Assembly (NCBI RefSeq): GCF_028463845.1
Contig: NZ_CP116805.1
Coordinates: 3,282,001 to 3,346,000, forward strand
Reading direction: 5' to 3'
Length of the DNA stretch: 64,000 nucleotides
Source of the DNA: Gimibacter soli
GTDB taxonomy: Bacteria > Pseudomonadota > Alphaproteobacteria > Sphingomonadales > Kordiimonadaceae
A program made the position numbers and the translations under genes. Shown here one piece after another: positions 51,831 through 60,458 of this stretch. The number at the start of each line of letters is the position of its first letter. Positions within the stretch are counted from its first letter, which is position 1. A model generated the notes under the pieces. The model was not told the DNA's origin, made no database searches, and saw only the letters and a program-made list of their open reading frames with translations.

Positions 51831-51921
51831 GGGATAGTCCTCCATTAGAAGCAACTGTTTGCATCATGGTCCGCCAATTGGCCGGACCTTCATTGTCGCC
51901 GGTCCTCATTCGAGCAACCGG
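51831..51921 (-). ncRNA. ROSE-like RNA thermometer in hsp20 leader
   Basis: Read on the minus strand, the leader folds as CCGGT..ACCGG (51899-51921), GGTCC(G)GCCAATTGGC(C)GGACC (51868-51888) and a final hairpin GTTGCTTC-TAAT-GGAGGAC (51837-51855). The last hairpin hides the ribosome site GGAGGA behind TTGCTTC. In this pairing the G of TTGCT faces a G of the ribosome site, the mismatched G-G that marks ROSE elements. It sits just before hsp20, where ROSE elements occur in alphaproteobacteria. Confidence 0.75.
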
Positions 51922-51929
51922 ACAATTGA

Positions 51930-51958
51930 GATGTAAGCAGCGGAAAAAGAGCTTCAAG
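51930..51958 (-). promoter_or_regulatory. RpoH (sigma-32) type promoter of hsp20
   Basis: On the minus strand CTTGAAG (51952-51958) is followed 14 bases later by CTTACATC (51930-51937), matching the alphaproteobacterial heat-shock promoter pattern CTTGAA..CyTATnT. Transcription from here would include the whole ROSE-like leader. Confidence 0.65.
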
Positions 51959-51972
51959 GGGGGACAGAATGA

Positions 51973-51998
51973 AAAAGGCGCCGTGAAAGGCGCCTTTT
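51973..51998 (-). terminator. Terminator after rpmE
   Basis: AAAAGGCGCC (51973-51982) pairs with GGCGCCTTTT (51989-51998), a perfect 10-bp stem flanked by A and T runs. It starts about 28 bases after the rpmE stop on the minus strand. Confidence 0.9.
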
Positions 51999-52025
51999 CC
52001 GAATTCCGCGATTGTCGCGAACGAC

Positions 52026-52250
52026 TTACTTGTTGAGCGAGAAGCTGCCGAAGCGCTTCTTGAAGCGCGCAACCTGGCCGCCTTCACCAACCGTACGGGT
52101 GCCACCGGTCCAGGCCGGGTGCGACTTCGGGTCGATCTCAAGCGTCATGCTGTCGCCTTCAGCACCCCAGGTGGAGCGCGTCTCGTAGGTCGTCCCGTCG
52201 GTCATCACGACTTTGATCGTGTGGTAGTCGGGGTGAATACCTTGTTTCAT
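52026..52250 (-). CDS. rpmE: 50S ribosomal protein L31
   Basis: This 74-residue protein starts [27 protein letters not shown] and contains [12 protein letters not shown], the L31 signature. It has no zinc-binding Cys, so it is the C-minus form common in alphaproteobacteria. Monocistronic, with its own terminator. Confidence 0.97.
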   Translation of the reverse strand: MKQGIHPDYHTIKVVMTDGTTYETRSTWGAEGDSMTLEIDPKSHPAWTGGTRTVGEGGQVARFKKRFGSFSLNK

Positions 52251-52434
52251 GGCCTAGTCCTCCAAAAACGAGCCCCGCGTATAAAAGGATTCAACGGGGT
52301 TGGCAAGGGTCGAAACGCGAAAGACCTGCATTTTTGCCATACAGGCTTATTTTACGCTCGGGCGTTGGCGATCCGGCGTGCATGCCTTATATGAAGCCAA
52401 CAGTCCGACGAAAGATAGAAAGACCGGATATCCG

Positions 52435-54219
52435 ATGACCGACAGCGCCGTCCGCCTAGAGCATGAAGCCCCGAAAGCCCCGGTTCGCAAGGTGAAGGGC
52501 CTGTGGCGCTTCATCCGCCCCTATAAGAAAGAGCTGGCACTTGCCCTGCTGTTTCTGGTGATCGGCGCGGCCACCGTGCTGGTGCTGCCCTCGGCGATGC
52601 AGGGTATTGTCGACCAGGGCTTCTCCACCGAAGACGCCCACACTGTGGACCGGTATTTCTTCATTTTCATCGGATTGGTTGTCGTGATGGCGGCCTCCAC
52701 CGCGTTCCGATTCTATTTCGTCACCTGGCTTGGCGAACGCGTCGTCGCTGATATCCGCAAAGCGGTGTATGAGCGGCTGATCACCCTCAGCCCCGAGTAT
52801 TTTGAAGAGAATCGCCCCGGCGAAATCGTCAGCCGCCTGACGGCCGATACCACCCTTGTGCAGAATATCGTCGGTTCGTCGGCCAGTGTGTGGGCACGGA
52901 ACCTTCTGATCGCCGTGATCGGCACGGCGTGGCTTTTCATCATGTCGCCGAAGCTGATGGCCTCGATCGCCATCGTCATCCCGATTGTCCTTTTCATCCT
53001 GATCTGGGTCGGCCGCAAGGTCCGCACCCTGTCGCGCAAGAGCCAGGACCGCGTGGCCGATGTGGGCGCGCAGGCCAATGAAACCTTGGGCGCGCTCAAT
53101 ATCGTGCAGGCTTTCACCCGCGAAGATACCGAGGCACAGCGCTTCGGCAGTCGTGTGGACGATGCCTTCCGCATGGCGCGCCTGCGCATCATGGTGCGGG
53201 CGGGGCTGACCGCTGCGCTGATCTTCCTCATCTTCGGCGCCATCACACTCGTCCTTTATGAAGGCGTGCAGGATGTGATCGAAGGCGCGATGACGGGCGG
53301 CCAGATCCTCGAGTTCATCATGCGGGCCATCTTCGTGGCCGGTGCCTTCGGGGCGCTTTCGGAAGTCTATAGTGACCTGCAGCGCGCCGCCGGTGCGGCC
53401 GGGCGCCTGTCCGAACTTCTGCATGCCGAATCGAAGATTGTGGCGCCCGACAATCCGCTGCCGATGCCGGCTACAGTGCAGGGCGATATCGCGTTCGAGA
53501 ATGTCACCTTCGCCTACCCGACAAAGCTGACCATGCCGGCCCTCAAGGATTTCAACCTGCATATCAAGGCAGGTGAAACCGTGGCGCTTGTCGGCCCCTC
53601 GGGCGCGGGCAAAACGACCGTCCTGCAGCTTCTGCTGCGCTTCTACGATCCGCAATCGGGCCGCGTGACCATCGACGGCGTGCCGATCCATGAAACGCTT
53701 CCCGCCGATTTCCGCGCGCACCTCGCTTTCGTGCCGCAGGAGACGATCATCTTCGCCGATACCATCGCCGAAAACATCCGCTATGGCCGCCTTGACGCGA
53801 CGGACGAGGAAGTCCGCGAAGCCGCGAAGGCCGCCGCAGCACTCGATTTTATCGAGAAAAGCCCCGAAGGCTTTGATACGGTCCTTGGTGAACGCGGCAC
53901 CCGTCTTTCGGGCGGCCAGCGCCAGCGCCTTGCCATCGCCCGCGCCATCCTGCGCGACGCGCCGATCCTGCTTCTGGATGAAGCCACCTCGGCGCTTGAT
54001 GCCGAAAGCGAGCTGAAGGTTCAGGAAGCGCTCGAACATCTGATGCAGGGCCGCACCACGCTGGTGATCGCGCACCGGCTGGCAACGGTGAAGAAGGCTG
54101 ACCGTATCATCGTGATGGACGACGGCGGCATCATCGCCGAAGGCACGCACGAAGAGCTTTCCCGTACCGACGGCCTCTACAAGCGCCTCGCCGACCTGCA
54201 GTTCGGGGAGGTGGCTTAA
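52435..54219 (+). CDS. ABC exporter, half-transporter with fused ATPase (MsbA/ABCB-like)
   Basis: This 594-residue protein fuses six transmembrane helices (about 30-330) to an ATPase domain. Walker A GPSGAGKTT begins at residue 387, the signature LSGGQRQR at about 491, and Walker B ILLLDEATSALDAE follows; the H loop is VIAHRLATV. The ATG at 52435 begins a typical short cytoplasmic N-terminus; longer frames overlap an upstream leader. Substrate unknown, likely a lipid or drug-like compound. Confidence 0.93.
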   Translation: MTDSAVRLEHEAPKAPVRKVKGLWRFIRPYKKELALALLFLVIGAATVLVLPSAMQGIVDQGFSTEDAHTVDRYFFIFIGLVVVMAASTAFRFYFVTWLGERVVADIRKAVYERLITLSPEYFEENRPGEIVSRLTADTTLVQNIVGSSASVWARNLLIAVIGTAWLFIMSPKLMASIAIVIPIVLFILIWVGRKVRTLSRKSQDRVADVGAQANETLGALNIVQAFTREDTEAQRFGSRVDDAFRMARLRIMVRAGLTAALIFLIFGAITLVLYEGVQDVIEGAMTGGQILEFIMRAIFVAGAFGALSEVYSDLQRAAGAAGRLSELLHAESKIVAPDNPLPMPATVQGDIAFENVTFAYPTKLTMPALKDFNLHIKAGETVALVGPSGAGKTTVLQLLLRFYDPQSGRVTIDGVPIHETLPADFRAHLAFVPQETIIFADTIAENIRYGRLDATDEEVREAAKAAAALDFIEKSPEGFDTVLGERGTRLSGGQRQRLAIARAILRDAPILLLDEATSALDAESELKVQEALEHLMQGRTTLVIAHRLATVKKADRIIVMDDGGIIAEGTHEELSRTDGLYKRLADLQFGEVA

Positions 54220-54223
54220 AGAC

Positions 54224-55237
54224 TTACTCAGCCAAGAGGGCGGGGATGATTTCCTCGCCCAGCATCCTCATCGGAGTGAATTGTTCGGGCTTGTTGTAGT
54301 TGCGGCCCGTGAAGGCGGCCACAAGGTCAATCTCCGGCACGATGACGATGAAATTGCCGCCATTGCCGTGGGCGTAGGTGATGCTGACCGGCTTGTCCTT
54401 CACCCTGCCCTCATTGCGCCACCAGAGATAGCCGTATGTTTCGCGGCGCTCATATAGGCGCGTCTGGAAGCCGGTCATCGCCTTGATCCAGTCCGGCGCG
54501 ATCAGCTGCTTGCCTTCCCACACGCCGCCTGCATGCACCAGTTGACCGATTTTCAGAAGCGCTTCGATCTCCACCCGCAAATGCCCGCCCGTGTCGGTAT
54601 GGCCTTCGGGGGTGCCCTCCCATTTGGCGTTGCGGATGCCAAGCGGATGAAACAGCCGTTCGTCCGCGAAGGTCGGCACATCAGAGCCTGAAAGGGCATC
54701 AATTACCCGGCCAAGCAGGACAACACCGCCGGTACAATAGCTGAAATGCTCGCCCCGCTCGTAGGCGCGCGGCAGCCCCACCACGAAGGCGCTCCAGTCG
54801 CTTGTGACATACATGCGTTCCTCATTGCCAAGCGAGGCAGGCACCCAGTCGTTGCAGGCAAGGCCCGAGCGCATGGTGAGAAGGTCTTCAACCGTGATCT
54901 CGCGGCGCGGATCATCCTTGGCCATGCCCTTGTAAAGATCGGGCAGCAGTTTGGAGACCGGCGTCTTCACACTTTTAAGGCTGCCATCCTCGATCAGTTC
55001 GCCCACAAGGATCGCCGTGATGCTTTTGGTAGCGGAACGGATATCCTGGCGGCCACCGGCACTGGCGCCAGCGTCCGGCACATTGAGCACCAGCTTGCCA
55101 CCGACCGAAACAAGCGCGCCTGTCACGCCCTTGTATTCGCCCTTCTTCAGCCGCGCAGCGACATCATCAAGCGTTGTCTCCGCCACGGCTGCCGCCGACA
55201 GGCAGAGCGTCATCAGGGCCGCCGCGAAACGCTTCAT
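54224..55237 (-). CDS. Serine hydrolase of the beta-lactamase/penicillin-binding fold
   Basis: This 337-residue periplasmic protein has a signal peptide ending near AVAE and the active-site motif Ser68-x-x-Lys71 in SATKSIT. The second motif reads YCT in place of YxN, and a later YAHGNGG block replaces the usual KTG, so it is a divergent class C-like enzyme (esterase, peptidase or D-amino acid hydrolase) rather than a true beta-lactamase. It starts inside the stop of the OmpA-domain gene (4-base overlap), the third gene of that operon. Confidence 0.88.
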   Translation of the reverse strand: MKRFAAALMTLCLSAAAVAETTLDDVAARLKKGEYKGVTGALVSVGGKLVLNVPDAGASAGGRQDIRSATKSITAILVGELIEDGSLKSVKTPVSKLLPDLYKGMAKDDPRREITVEDLLTMRSGLACNDWVPASLGNEERMYVTSDWSAFVVGLPRAYERGEHFSYCTGGVVLLGRVIDALSGSDVPTFADERLFHPLGIRNAKWEGTPEGHTDTGGHLRVEIEALLKIGQLVHAGGVWEGKQLIAPDWIKAMTGFQTRLYERRETYGYLWWRNEGRVKDKPVSITYAHGNGGNFIVIVPEIDLVAAFTGRNYNKPEQFTPMRMLGEEIIPALLAE

Positions 55238-56328
55238 CGCTGGTCGAGCCTCATTTCGATACGGCGGTTGCGCGCATAGGCATAGGTGTTGTCGGCAGGG
55301 TCAAGCGGATGATGTTCGCCGAAGCCCGCCGCTGCCAGCCGGTGCGGCTCCACGCCCTGCTCCACCAGAAACTCGACAACCGAAACGGCCCGCGCGGTTG
55401 AAAGCTCCCAGTTGTTGCGGAAGCGCGCTGTGCTGATCGGGCGTTTGTCGGTGTGACCATCTACCCGAAGAACCCAGTCGAGATCGGACGGCAGCTCGCG
55501 CGAGATGGTAAGAAGCGTTTCGGCAAACTTGCGCATCTCGGCACGGCCTTCAGGGCCAAGCTCGGCCGAACCGCTTTCGAACAGCAACTCGGACGCGAAC
55601 ACAAACCGGTCGCCTTCGATCCGCACCTCGGGCCGGTTGGCGAGCACTTCCTTCAGCCGTCCGAAAAATTCCGACCGGTAACCGGCAAGCTCATCAACCT
55701 TGGCGGCAAGTGCCCGGTTGAGCCGGCGGCCGAGGTCAACAATCACCGCCTGATTGCGCTGGTCGCGTTCCTCGCTCGCCTGCAGGGCTGCTTCAAGGCG
55801 TGCCAGCTGTTCGCGAAGGGCGGTGATACTGCGCTGCAGGGTTTCAACCTGCCGCCGCGCACTTTCGGACAGGGCCTTTTCGCGTTCCAGCTCTTCGCTC
55901 GCGGTCGCGTATCTGGATTTGAGGTCAGCGGCCTCGATCCCAAGCGCGCTGGCAGCCGCATCAAGCTCGGAGAGCCGTGCAGTGGAGCTCGCAAGCGCCG
56001 ATTTGGTGCTTTCAAGTTCAGCACTCAGCGCGTCCCGGTCCTTGTTTGCGGCTTCAAGCGAGGATGAAAGCTCGGCCATGCTGTCGCGGAGTGCCGCCGA
56101 GGCCTGCTGTTCCATCTTCAGAAGGTCGCCAAGTTCCAGCACCTGCATCCTGAGTTCGGCGAGCGCCTTGTCGCGCCCCGAAAGCGCCTGTCCCAGAAAG
56201 AACTGCGCCAGCACAAACAGCGACAGAAGGAAGATGATGACGAGCAACAGCGTGGACAGCGCGTCCACAAATCCCGGCCAGACATTCTCGCCGGAATCGC
56301 CTCCTAGCCGTCGCCGGGCGCCGATCAT
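55234..56328 (-). CDS. OmpA/MotB-type peptidoglycan-binding protein with channel helix
   Basis: This 364-residue inner-membrane protein has one N-terminal transmembrane helix carrying the proton-binding Asp of MotB/ZorB-type stator subunits (WPGFVDALSTLLLVIIFLLSLF, Asp22). A long coiled coil follows (about 60-205), then a C-terminal OmpA domain that binds peptidoglycan (VDGHTDKRPISTARFRNNWELSTARA, RNRRIEMRL). It overlaps its ExbB/MotA-like partner by one base and the serine hydrolase by four. Not flagellar: no flagellar genes are near. A cell-wall-anchored proton-driven machine is inferred. Confidence 0.92.
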   Translation of the reverse strand: MIGARRRLGGDSGENVWPGFVDALSTLLLVIIFLLSLFVLAQFFLGQALSGRDKALAELRMQVLELGDLLKMEQQASAALRDSMAELSSSLEAANKDRDALSAELESTKSALASSTARLSELDAAASALGIEAADLKSRYATASEELEREKALSESARRQVETLQRSITALREQLARLEAALQASEERDQRNQAVIVDLGRRLNRALAAKVDELAGYRSEFFGRLKEVLANRPEVRIEGDRFVFASELLFESGSAELGPEGRAEMRKFAETLLTISRELPSDLDWVLRVDGHTDKRPISTARFRNNWELSTARAVSVVEFLVEQGVEPHRLAAAGFGEHHPLDPADNTYAYARNRRIEMRLDQR

Positions 56329-57578
56329 CAGTTATCGTCCTTTTCACGGTCGGCGACGAGGGGGCGCTGGCGCGGCTGATCTTTGCCTGCAGCAGGGGTC
56401 GCGCCATCGCGCTCGCCAAGGCCGGCTGAAAGCGTGCGGGCCAGCAGGCGGATTTCACCCCGCAGGCCTTCGTTAAGCGTTTCGGAGGCGCGGGACTGTT
56501 CCTCGATCAGGCGTTTGATGCCGACATCAAGGTTGCGGATATGCTGGCGGGTGGCTTCGTCAAGCGCACCGGCGCTGGTCGCGTCTGCCATGCGGGTGCC
56601 AAGCCCTTCGATGGCGCGAGCCAGCGCCCGCGAGGTTTCATCCCGTGCGCTCGCCTCCGCCTGCGTCTGCGCGCGCTGGGCGTCCAGCCGGTCGGCGAGG
56701 GTCGCCAGATGCTCGGCCACCGCCGACATGGCGGCATGGGCTTCATGGCGGAAGGCGCTTTCCTCGCGGATCGTGCGGGCAAGCTTTTCGATGCCAGCGG
56801 CCGATTGCTCCATCAGTGCGGTCATGTAGGCGTCCGGCGCACCGCCGCCGCCCATGGCCACGCCCTCAACCACATCACCACCACGCGACAGGTGGGTCAC
56901 GGACGCCAGCCAGTCTTCCACTTCGTTATAGAAGCGGGTCTGAGCCTGGCTTGCCTGCAGGTCAAGGAAGCCGAGGACAAGGCTGCCGGTGAGGCCGAAA
57001 AGCGAGCTGGAGAAAGCCGTGCCCATGCCCGAAAGCGGTGCTTCGAGGCCCGCTTTCAGTTCATCAAACATCAGGGCCATGTCGGTGCCATCCACCGTCA
57101 GCCCGCTGATTGTGTTGCCAATCGCGCCGATGGTGCCCAAGAGACCCCAGAAGGTACCGAGAAGACCGAGGAAAATCAGAAGTCCGGTGAAATAGCGGCT
57201 GATCTCGCGGCTTTCCTCGAGCCTTGAGGCGATACCATCAAGGACCGAGCGCATGGAAAGGGCGGAAAGCCGCACACCGCCTTCGGCCTGCGTTGCCAGA
57301 AGCTGGGCAGCGGGCGCCATCAGGCGGGGGGCCGGGGGCACGCTGCCTGCATTCTGGACCCGGCGAAAGGCGGTGATCCAGCCGATCTCGGGCGCAAGGT
57401 CAAGCACACGCCGCCACGCATAAATGGCCCCGACAATCAGCATCAGGAGGATGACGCCGTTGAGCGCCGGGTTCGCCATGAAAGCGGCCACGAGCGCCTT
57501 CGAGAGCACCGCCGCCACCGCAATCACCGCGAGGCAAAAAACCGTCATGCGGATGATGAATTTCTGGGGTCGTGTCAT
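56328..57578 (-). CDS. MotA/TolQ/ExbB-type proton channel protein
   Basis: This 416-residue inner-membrane protein has transmembrane helices near residues 10-30, 35-52 and two longer ones around 135-160 and 180-210, where the MotA/ExbB core lies (GTFWGLLGTIGAIGNTISGL and GMGTAFSSSLFGLTGSLVLGF). The C-terminal half is a cytoplasmic coiled-coil tail (about 250-400). It is the first gene of the operon and pairs with the MotB-like protein to form a proton channel. Cargo or output unknown. Confidence 0.92.
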   Translation of the reverse strand: MTRPQKFIIRMTVFCLAVIAVAAVLSKALVAAFMANPALNGVILLMLIVGAIYAWRRVLDLAPEIGWITAFRRVQNAGSVPPAPRLMAPAAQLLATQAEGGVRLSALSMRSVLDGIASRLEESREISRYFTGLLIFLGLLGTFWGLLGTIGAIGNTISGLTVDGTDMALMFDELKAGLEAPLSGMGTAFSSSLFGLTGSLVLGFLDLQASQAQTRFYNEVEDWLASVTHLSRGGDVVEGVAMGGGGAPDAYMTALMEQSAAGIEKLARTIREESAFRHEAHAAMSAVAEHLATLADRLDAQRAQTQAEASARDETSRALARAIEGLGTRMADATSAGALDEATRQHIRNLDVGIKRLIEEQSRASETLNEGLRGEIRLLARTLSAGLGERDGATPAAGKDQPRQRPLVADREKDDN

Positions 57579-57744
57579 GGTCGCGTCCTGCCTTCCGGGC
57601 CTGATCAATTTCTTCAACAGGTTAGCCGCATATTAGGGGCCAAAATCGGGCAAAGAAAGGGCAGAGTTGCAAGAGTTTACCGGGGACTGGACCCGCGCCT
57701 GCGCCCGCGCCATAGTAGCCTCGCCCGTATCTGGAGTGAGCCTG

Positions 57745-58779
57745 ATGCCTGTTGAAACCGCCCTGCCGGGCATAACCCGCGAGCCCTTCGGCACCCTGAG
57801 CGATGGCCGTCCGGCGAGCCTGTACCGCCTGTCGGATGGCGGCAGCTTCACAGTCAGCATCACCGAATACGGCGCCCGGATCGTTTCGCTGACCACCCCC
57901 GACCGCGACGGCCGGCTTGCGGATGTCGTGCTGGGCTTTGACAGCATCGCCGACTACGAGGCCGACCGCGCCTATATCGGCTGCGTGGCCGGGCGTTATG
58001 CCAACCGGATCGGCGGCAGCTGCTTCACGATTGACGGCACCGAATACCGACTCACCGCCAACGAAGGACCAAACCAGCTGCACGGCGGGCCAGATGGTTT
58101 CGACAAACGGTTCTGGACCGCTGAAATGCTGGAGGGCGCTGCCCTCCGGCTGACGCTTGGAAGCCCCGACGGCGACAATGGCTTCCCCGGCACGCTGAAC
58201 GCCAGCGTCACCTACCGCATCACCGCACCCGGCACGCTTACTGTCGACTATGAGGCGACGACCGACAAGGCCACGCTCGTGAACCTCACCCAGCACAGCT
58301 ATTTCAATCTGGATGGGCATGCGGCGGGATCAACCCTCGGGCACGACCTGATGATTGCTGCCGACCGCTATCTTCCAGTGGACGGCGCAAACCTGCCGCT
58401 TGAGCCAGAAGCCGTTTCAGGCACCGACTTCGACTTCCGCGAAACCCGCCCCGTGCGCGGCCATTATGACCATAACTGGATCGTCGCGGAGCGGTTTGCC
58501 CCGGGCGCGGTTCAGGCAGTCGCCACCCTTTCATCGCCCCGAAGCGGACGCCGGATGACCGTGTTGACCGACAAACCGGGCCTGCAGTTCTACACGGGTC
58601 ACCACCTGCCGGGAGCCGAGGGGAAAGAGGGCGCCGTCTATGGCCAGTGCGCCGGCCTGTGCCTTGAAACGCAGCTGTTCCCCGACAGCCCCAACCACCC
58701 GGATTGGCCCTCCGCCATCCTGCGACCCGGCGGAAAATACCACTCAAGGACGGTATTCGCCTTCGATACAATAACTTAA
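57745..58779 (+). CDS. galM: Aldose 1-epimerase (galactose mutarotase)
   Basis: This 344-residue enzyme interconverts alpha and beta anomers of sugars. The catalytic residues are visible: His in TQHSYFNLDGH and Glu in LCLETQLFPDSPNHP; the N-terminal GARIVSLTTPDRDGRLADVVLGFDS and GRYANRIGG blocks are typical. The ATG at 57745 follows GGAGTGA. It is divergent from the channel operon. Confidence 0.94.
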   Translation: MPVETALPGITREPFGTLSDGRPASLYRLSDGGSFTVSITEYGARIVSLTTPDRDGRLADVVLGFDSIADYEADRAYIGCVAGRYANRIGGSCFTIDGTEYRLTANEGPNQLHGGPDGFDKRFWTAEMLEGAALRLTLGSPDGDNGFPGTLNASVTYRITAPGTLTVDYEATTDKATLVNLTQHSYFNLDGHAAGSTLGHDLMIAADRYLPVDGANLPLEPEAVSGTDFDFRETRPVRGHYDHNWIVAERFAPGAVQAVATLSSPRSGRRMTVLTDKPGLQFYTGHHLPGAEGKEGAVYGQCAGLCLETQLFPDSPNHPDWPSAILRPGGKYHSRTVFAFDTIT

Positions 58780-58867
58780 GGTTACTATTCGTTCCTTCCG
58801 GCTTGCCGGAACGCCCCGGTCCACTTTATGCTTGCGCTGGGGGTCGCTGGAATGGGGTTTTCCGGCA

Positions 58868-59620
58868 ATGAGGTGGCTTTGCAATTGGGCACTCGCGGCG
58901 GGATGCTTTGCGTTCCCCCTTCAGGCTGCCGATCCCCTGACCATCGCCTACCCTGAACGGAAGCCCTATCACTATACGGACGAGCACGGCACCCCGACTG
59001 GATTGCTGACCGATGTGCTGAAAAAGGCGCTTGTGGCGGCAGAAATCGAGGCACGCTTTGTGGTGATGCCAACCCAACGCGCGCTGGCTTTGGTCCGTCA
59101 GACGGACCCTATCTGCAGCATCAGCTGGTTCAAAACCCCAGACCGCCAGCCCTACGCCCGCTTCAGCATTCCCATCTGGCAGGATGCCCCGCATGTGCTG
59201 GTAGCACGCGCCGAACACCGCGATCTTCTATCCCGCTTCAGCCTGATGCGGGATATCCATTTCGACACGCCGGTCAGGATCGGCGTGATCGACAATGTGT
59301 CCTACGGGCCGTTTCTGGACGATATCTTCCGGCTGCAGGGGCGTGGCTTCACCCTCGTTAAGCTCGTCAATAACGATGCCAACATGTACCGGATGCTCGA
59401 TCAGGGCCGGTTTGACCTGATGGTCGCCTCCGAGCTTGATCTGGCCGCAGGGCTTGCGGCGGCTGAACTGCCCACCACACATGTTGCGGCGCAGAGTTAC
59501 CCGGATATTCCGCCGGGCGGCAAGCGCCGCATGATGTGCTCGAAAGCCGTGGACGCCGCCCTGATTGACCGGCTGGACGCGGCCCTCAGGCCGCTCGTGC
59601 CACCCGAAATCCTCGACTGA
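58868..59620 (+). CDS. Periplasmic solute-binding protein (SBP type 3-like)
   Basis: This 250-residue protein has a signal peptide (MRWLCNWALAAGCFAFPLQAAD). The two-lobe binding pattern follows: YPERKPYHYTDEHGTPTGLLTDVL, VMPTQRALALVRQTDPICSISW, VRIGVIDNVSYGPFLDD and MYRMLDQGRFDLMVASEL. A TTG at 58832 is a poor alternative start. No permease genes follow. It is the third orphan binding protein of this type in the window. Ligand unknown. Confidence 0.85.
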   Translation: MRWLCNWALAAGCFAFPLQAADPLTIAYPERKPYHYTDEHGTPTGLLTDVLKKALVAAEIEARFVVMPTQRALALVRQTDPICSISWFKTPDRQPYARFSIPIWQDAPHVLVARAEHRDLLSRFSLMRDIHFDTPVRIGVIDNVSYGPFLDDIFRLQGRGFTLVKLVNNDANMYRMLDQGRFDLMVASELDLAAGLAAAELPTTHVAAQSYPDIPPGGKRRMMCSKAVDAALIDRLDAALRPLVPPEILD

Positions 59621-59624
59621 GCTT

Positions 59625-60338
59625 TCAGGCCGCCGACTGACGCTCGGCGAGATAGGCGTCGATCACACCCTGCATATCATTGCGGCGGGTGGTCATAAGC
59701 GTGTCGGAAAGCGCATGCAGGCGGGCCAGCGGCTCGGCCTTGAAGCAGCGGTCGCGCCAACCGGCGACCGTCGGCCAGCGGGCGGCATCAACCTCAAACC
59801 CGGCATAGCGCGCGTTCAGAAGCATCGTCGACATGGCAAAATCCGCCATCATCGGCCGGTCACCGAACAGGAAGCCGACCTCCGGGAGCACGCCTTCAAG
59901 ATAATCAAGCGCAGCCGGCAGGGTTTCCTCCTCTGCCTTGCGGATCATTTCCTTGTCGCCTTCTTCCTTCAGCACGAAGGGGCGGATCACTTTCTGGAAG
60001 AAGAGGCCGAACACAACATTCCGGCCGAGATGGTCGTCGGCATATTCCTCAAACCAGCGGGCCTTGGCGCGCCAGCGCGGTTCGGCGGGGTAAAGCGGGG
60101 TGCCGCCATGGGTTTCTTCAAGATACTCACAGATGACAGACGAATCGTTCAGTACGAACGGACCGTCCAGATACACGGGCACCCGGCGCAGCGGGCTGAT
60201 CTGGGTAAACTCCGGCGGTGTCAGGAACGGGATCTGCGGATCGATCCGGTATGGCACGCCCTTCACTTCAAGGGCGATCATCGCCTTCCTGACATAGGGT
60301 GAAACCGGGCTGCCGATAATGGTTACGGGTTCAGACAT
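59625..60338 (-). CDS. Glutathione S-transferase family protein
   Basis: This 237-residue protein has an N-terminal thioredoxin-like domain (TIIGSPVSPYVRKAMIALEVKGVPY, then LRRVPVYLDGPFVLNDSSVICEYLEE) and an all-helical C-terminal domain. The catalytic Ser or Cys at the start is probably Ser in GSPVSP. The ATG at 60338 follows GAGAGGAGACAGCAG. Substrate unknown. Confidence 0.92.
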   Translation of the reverse strand: MSEPVTIIGSPVSPYVRKAMIALEVKGVPYRIDPQIPFLTPPEFTQISPLRRVPVYLDGPFVLNDSSVICEYLEETHGGTPLYPAEPRWRAKARWFEEYADDHLGRNVVFGLFFQKVIRPFVLKEEGDKEMIRKAEEETLPAALDYLEGVLPEVGFLFGDRPMMADFAMSTMLLNARYAGFEVDAARWPTVAGWRDRCFKAEPLARLHALSDTLMTTRRNDMQGVIDAYLAERQSAA

Positions 60339-60458
60339 CTGCTGTCTCCTCTCGCTGTTTGCGGCGGATTGGAACAGAGCCCAAGCCCGTGTGCAAATGA
60401 AAATGGCTGCCAAACGTGTGTATGGCAGCCATTCAGATTTGTTGACGGAAGGGCGGGG

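Noticed and set aside
54224-57578. Complete Zorya defence system
   Set aside because: Only ZorA/ZorB-like genes are present; no ZorC, ZorD or ZorE genes are adjacent, so this is treated as an envelope channel operon.
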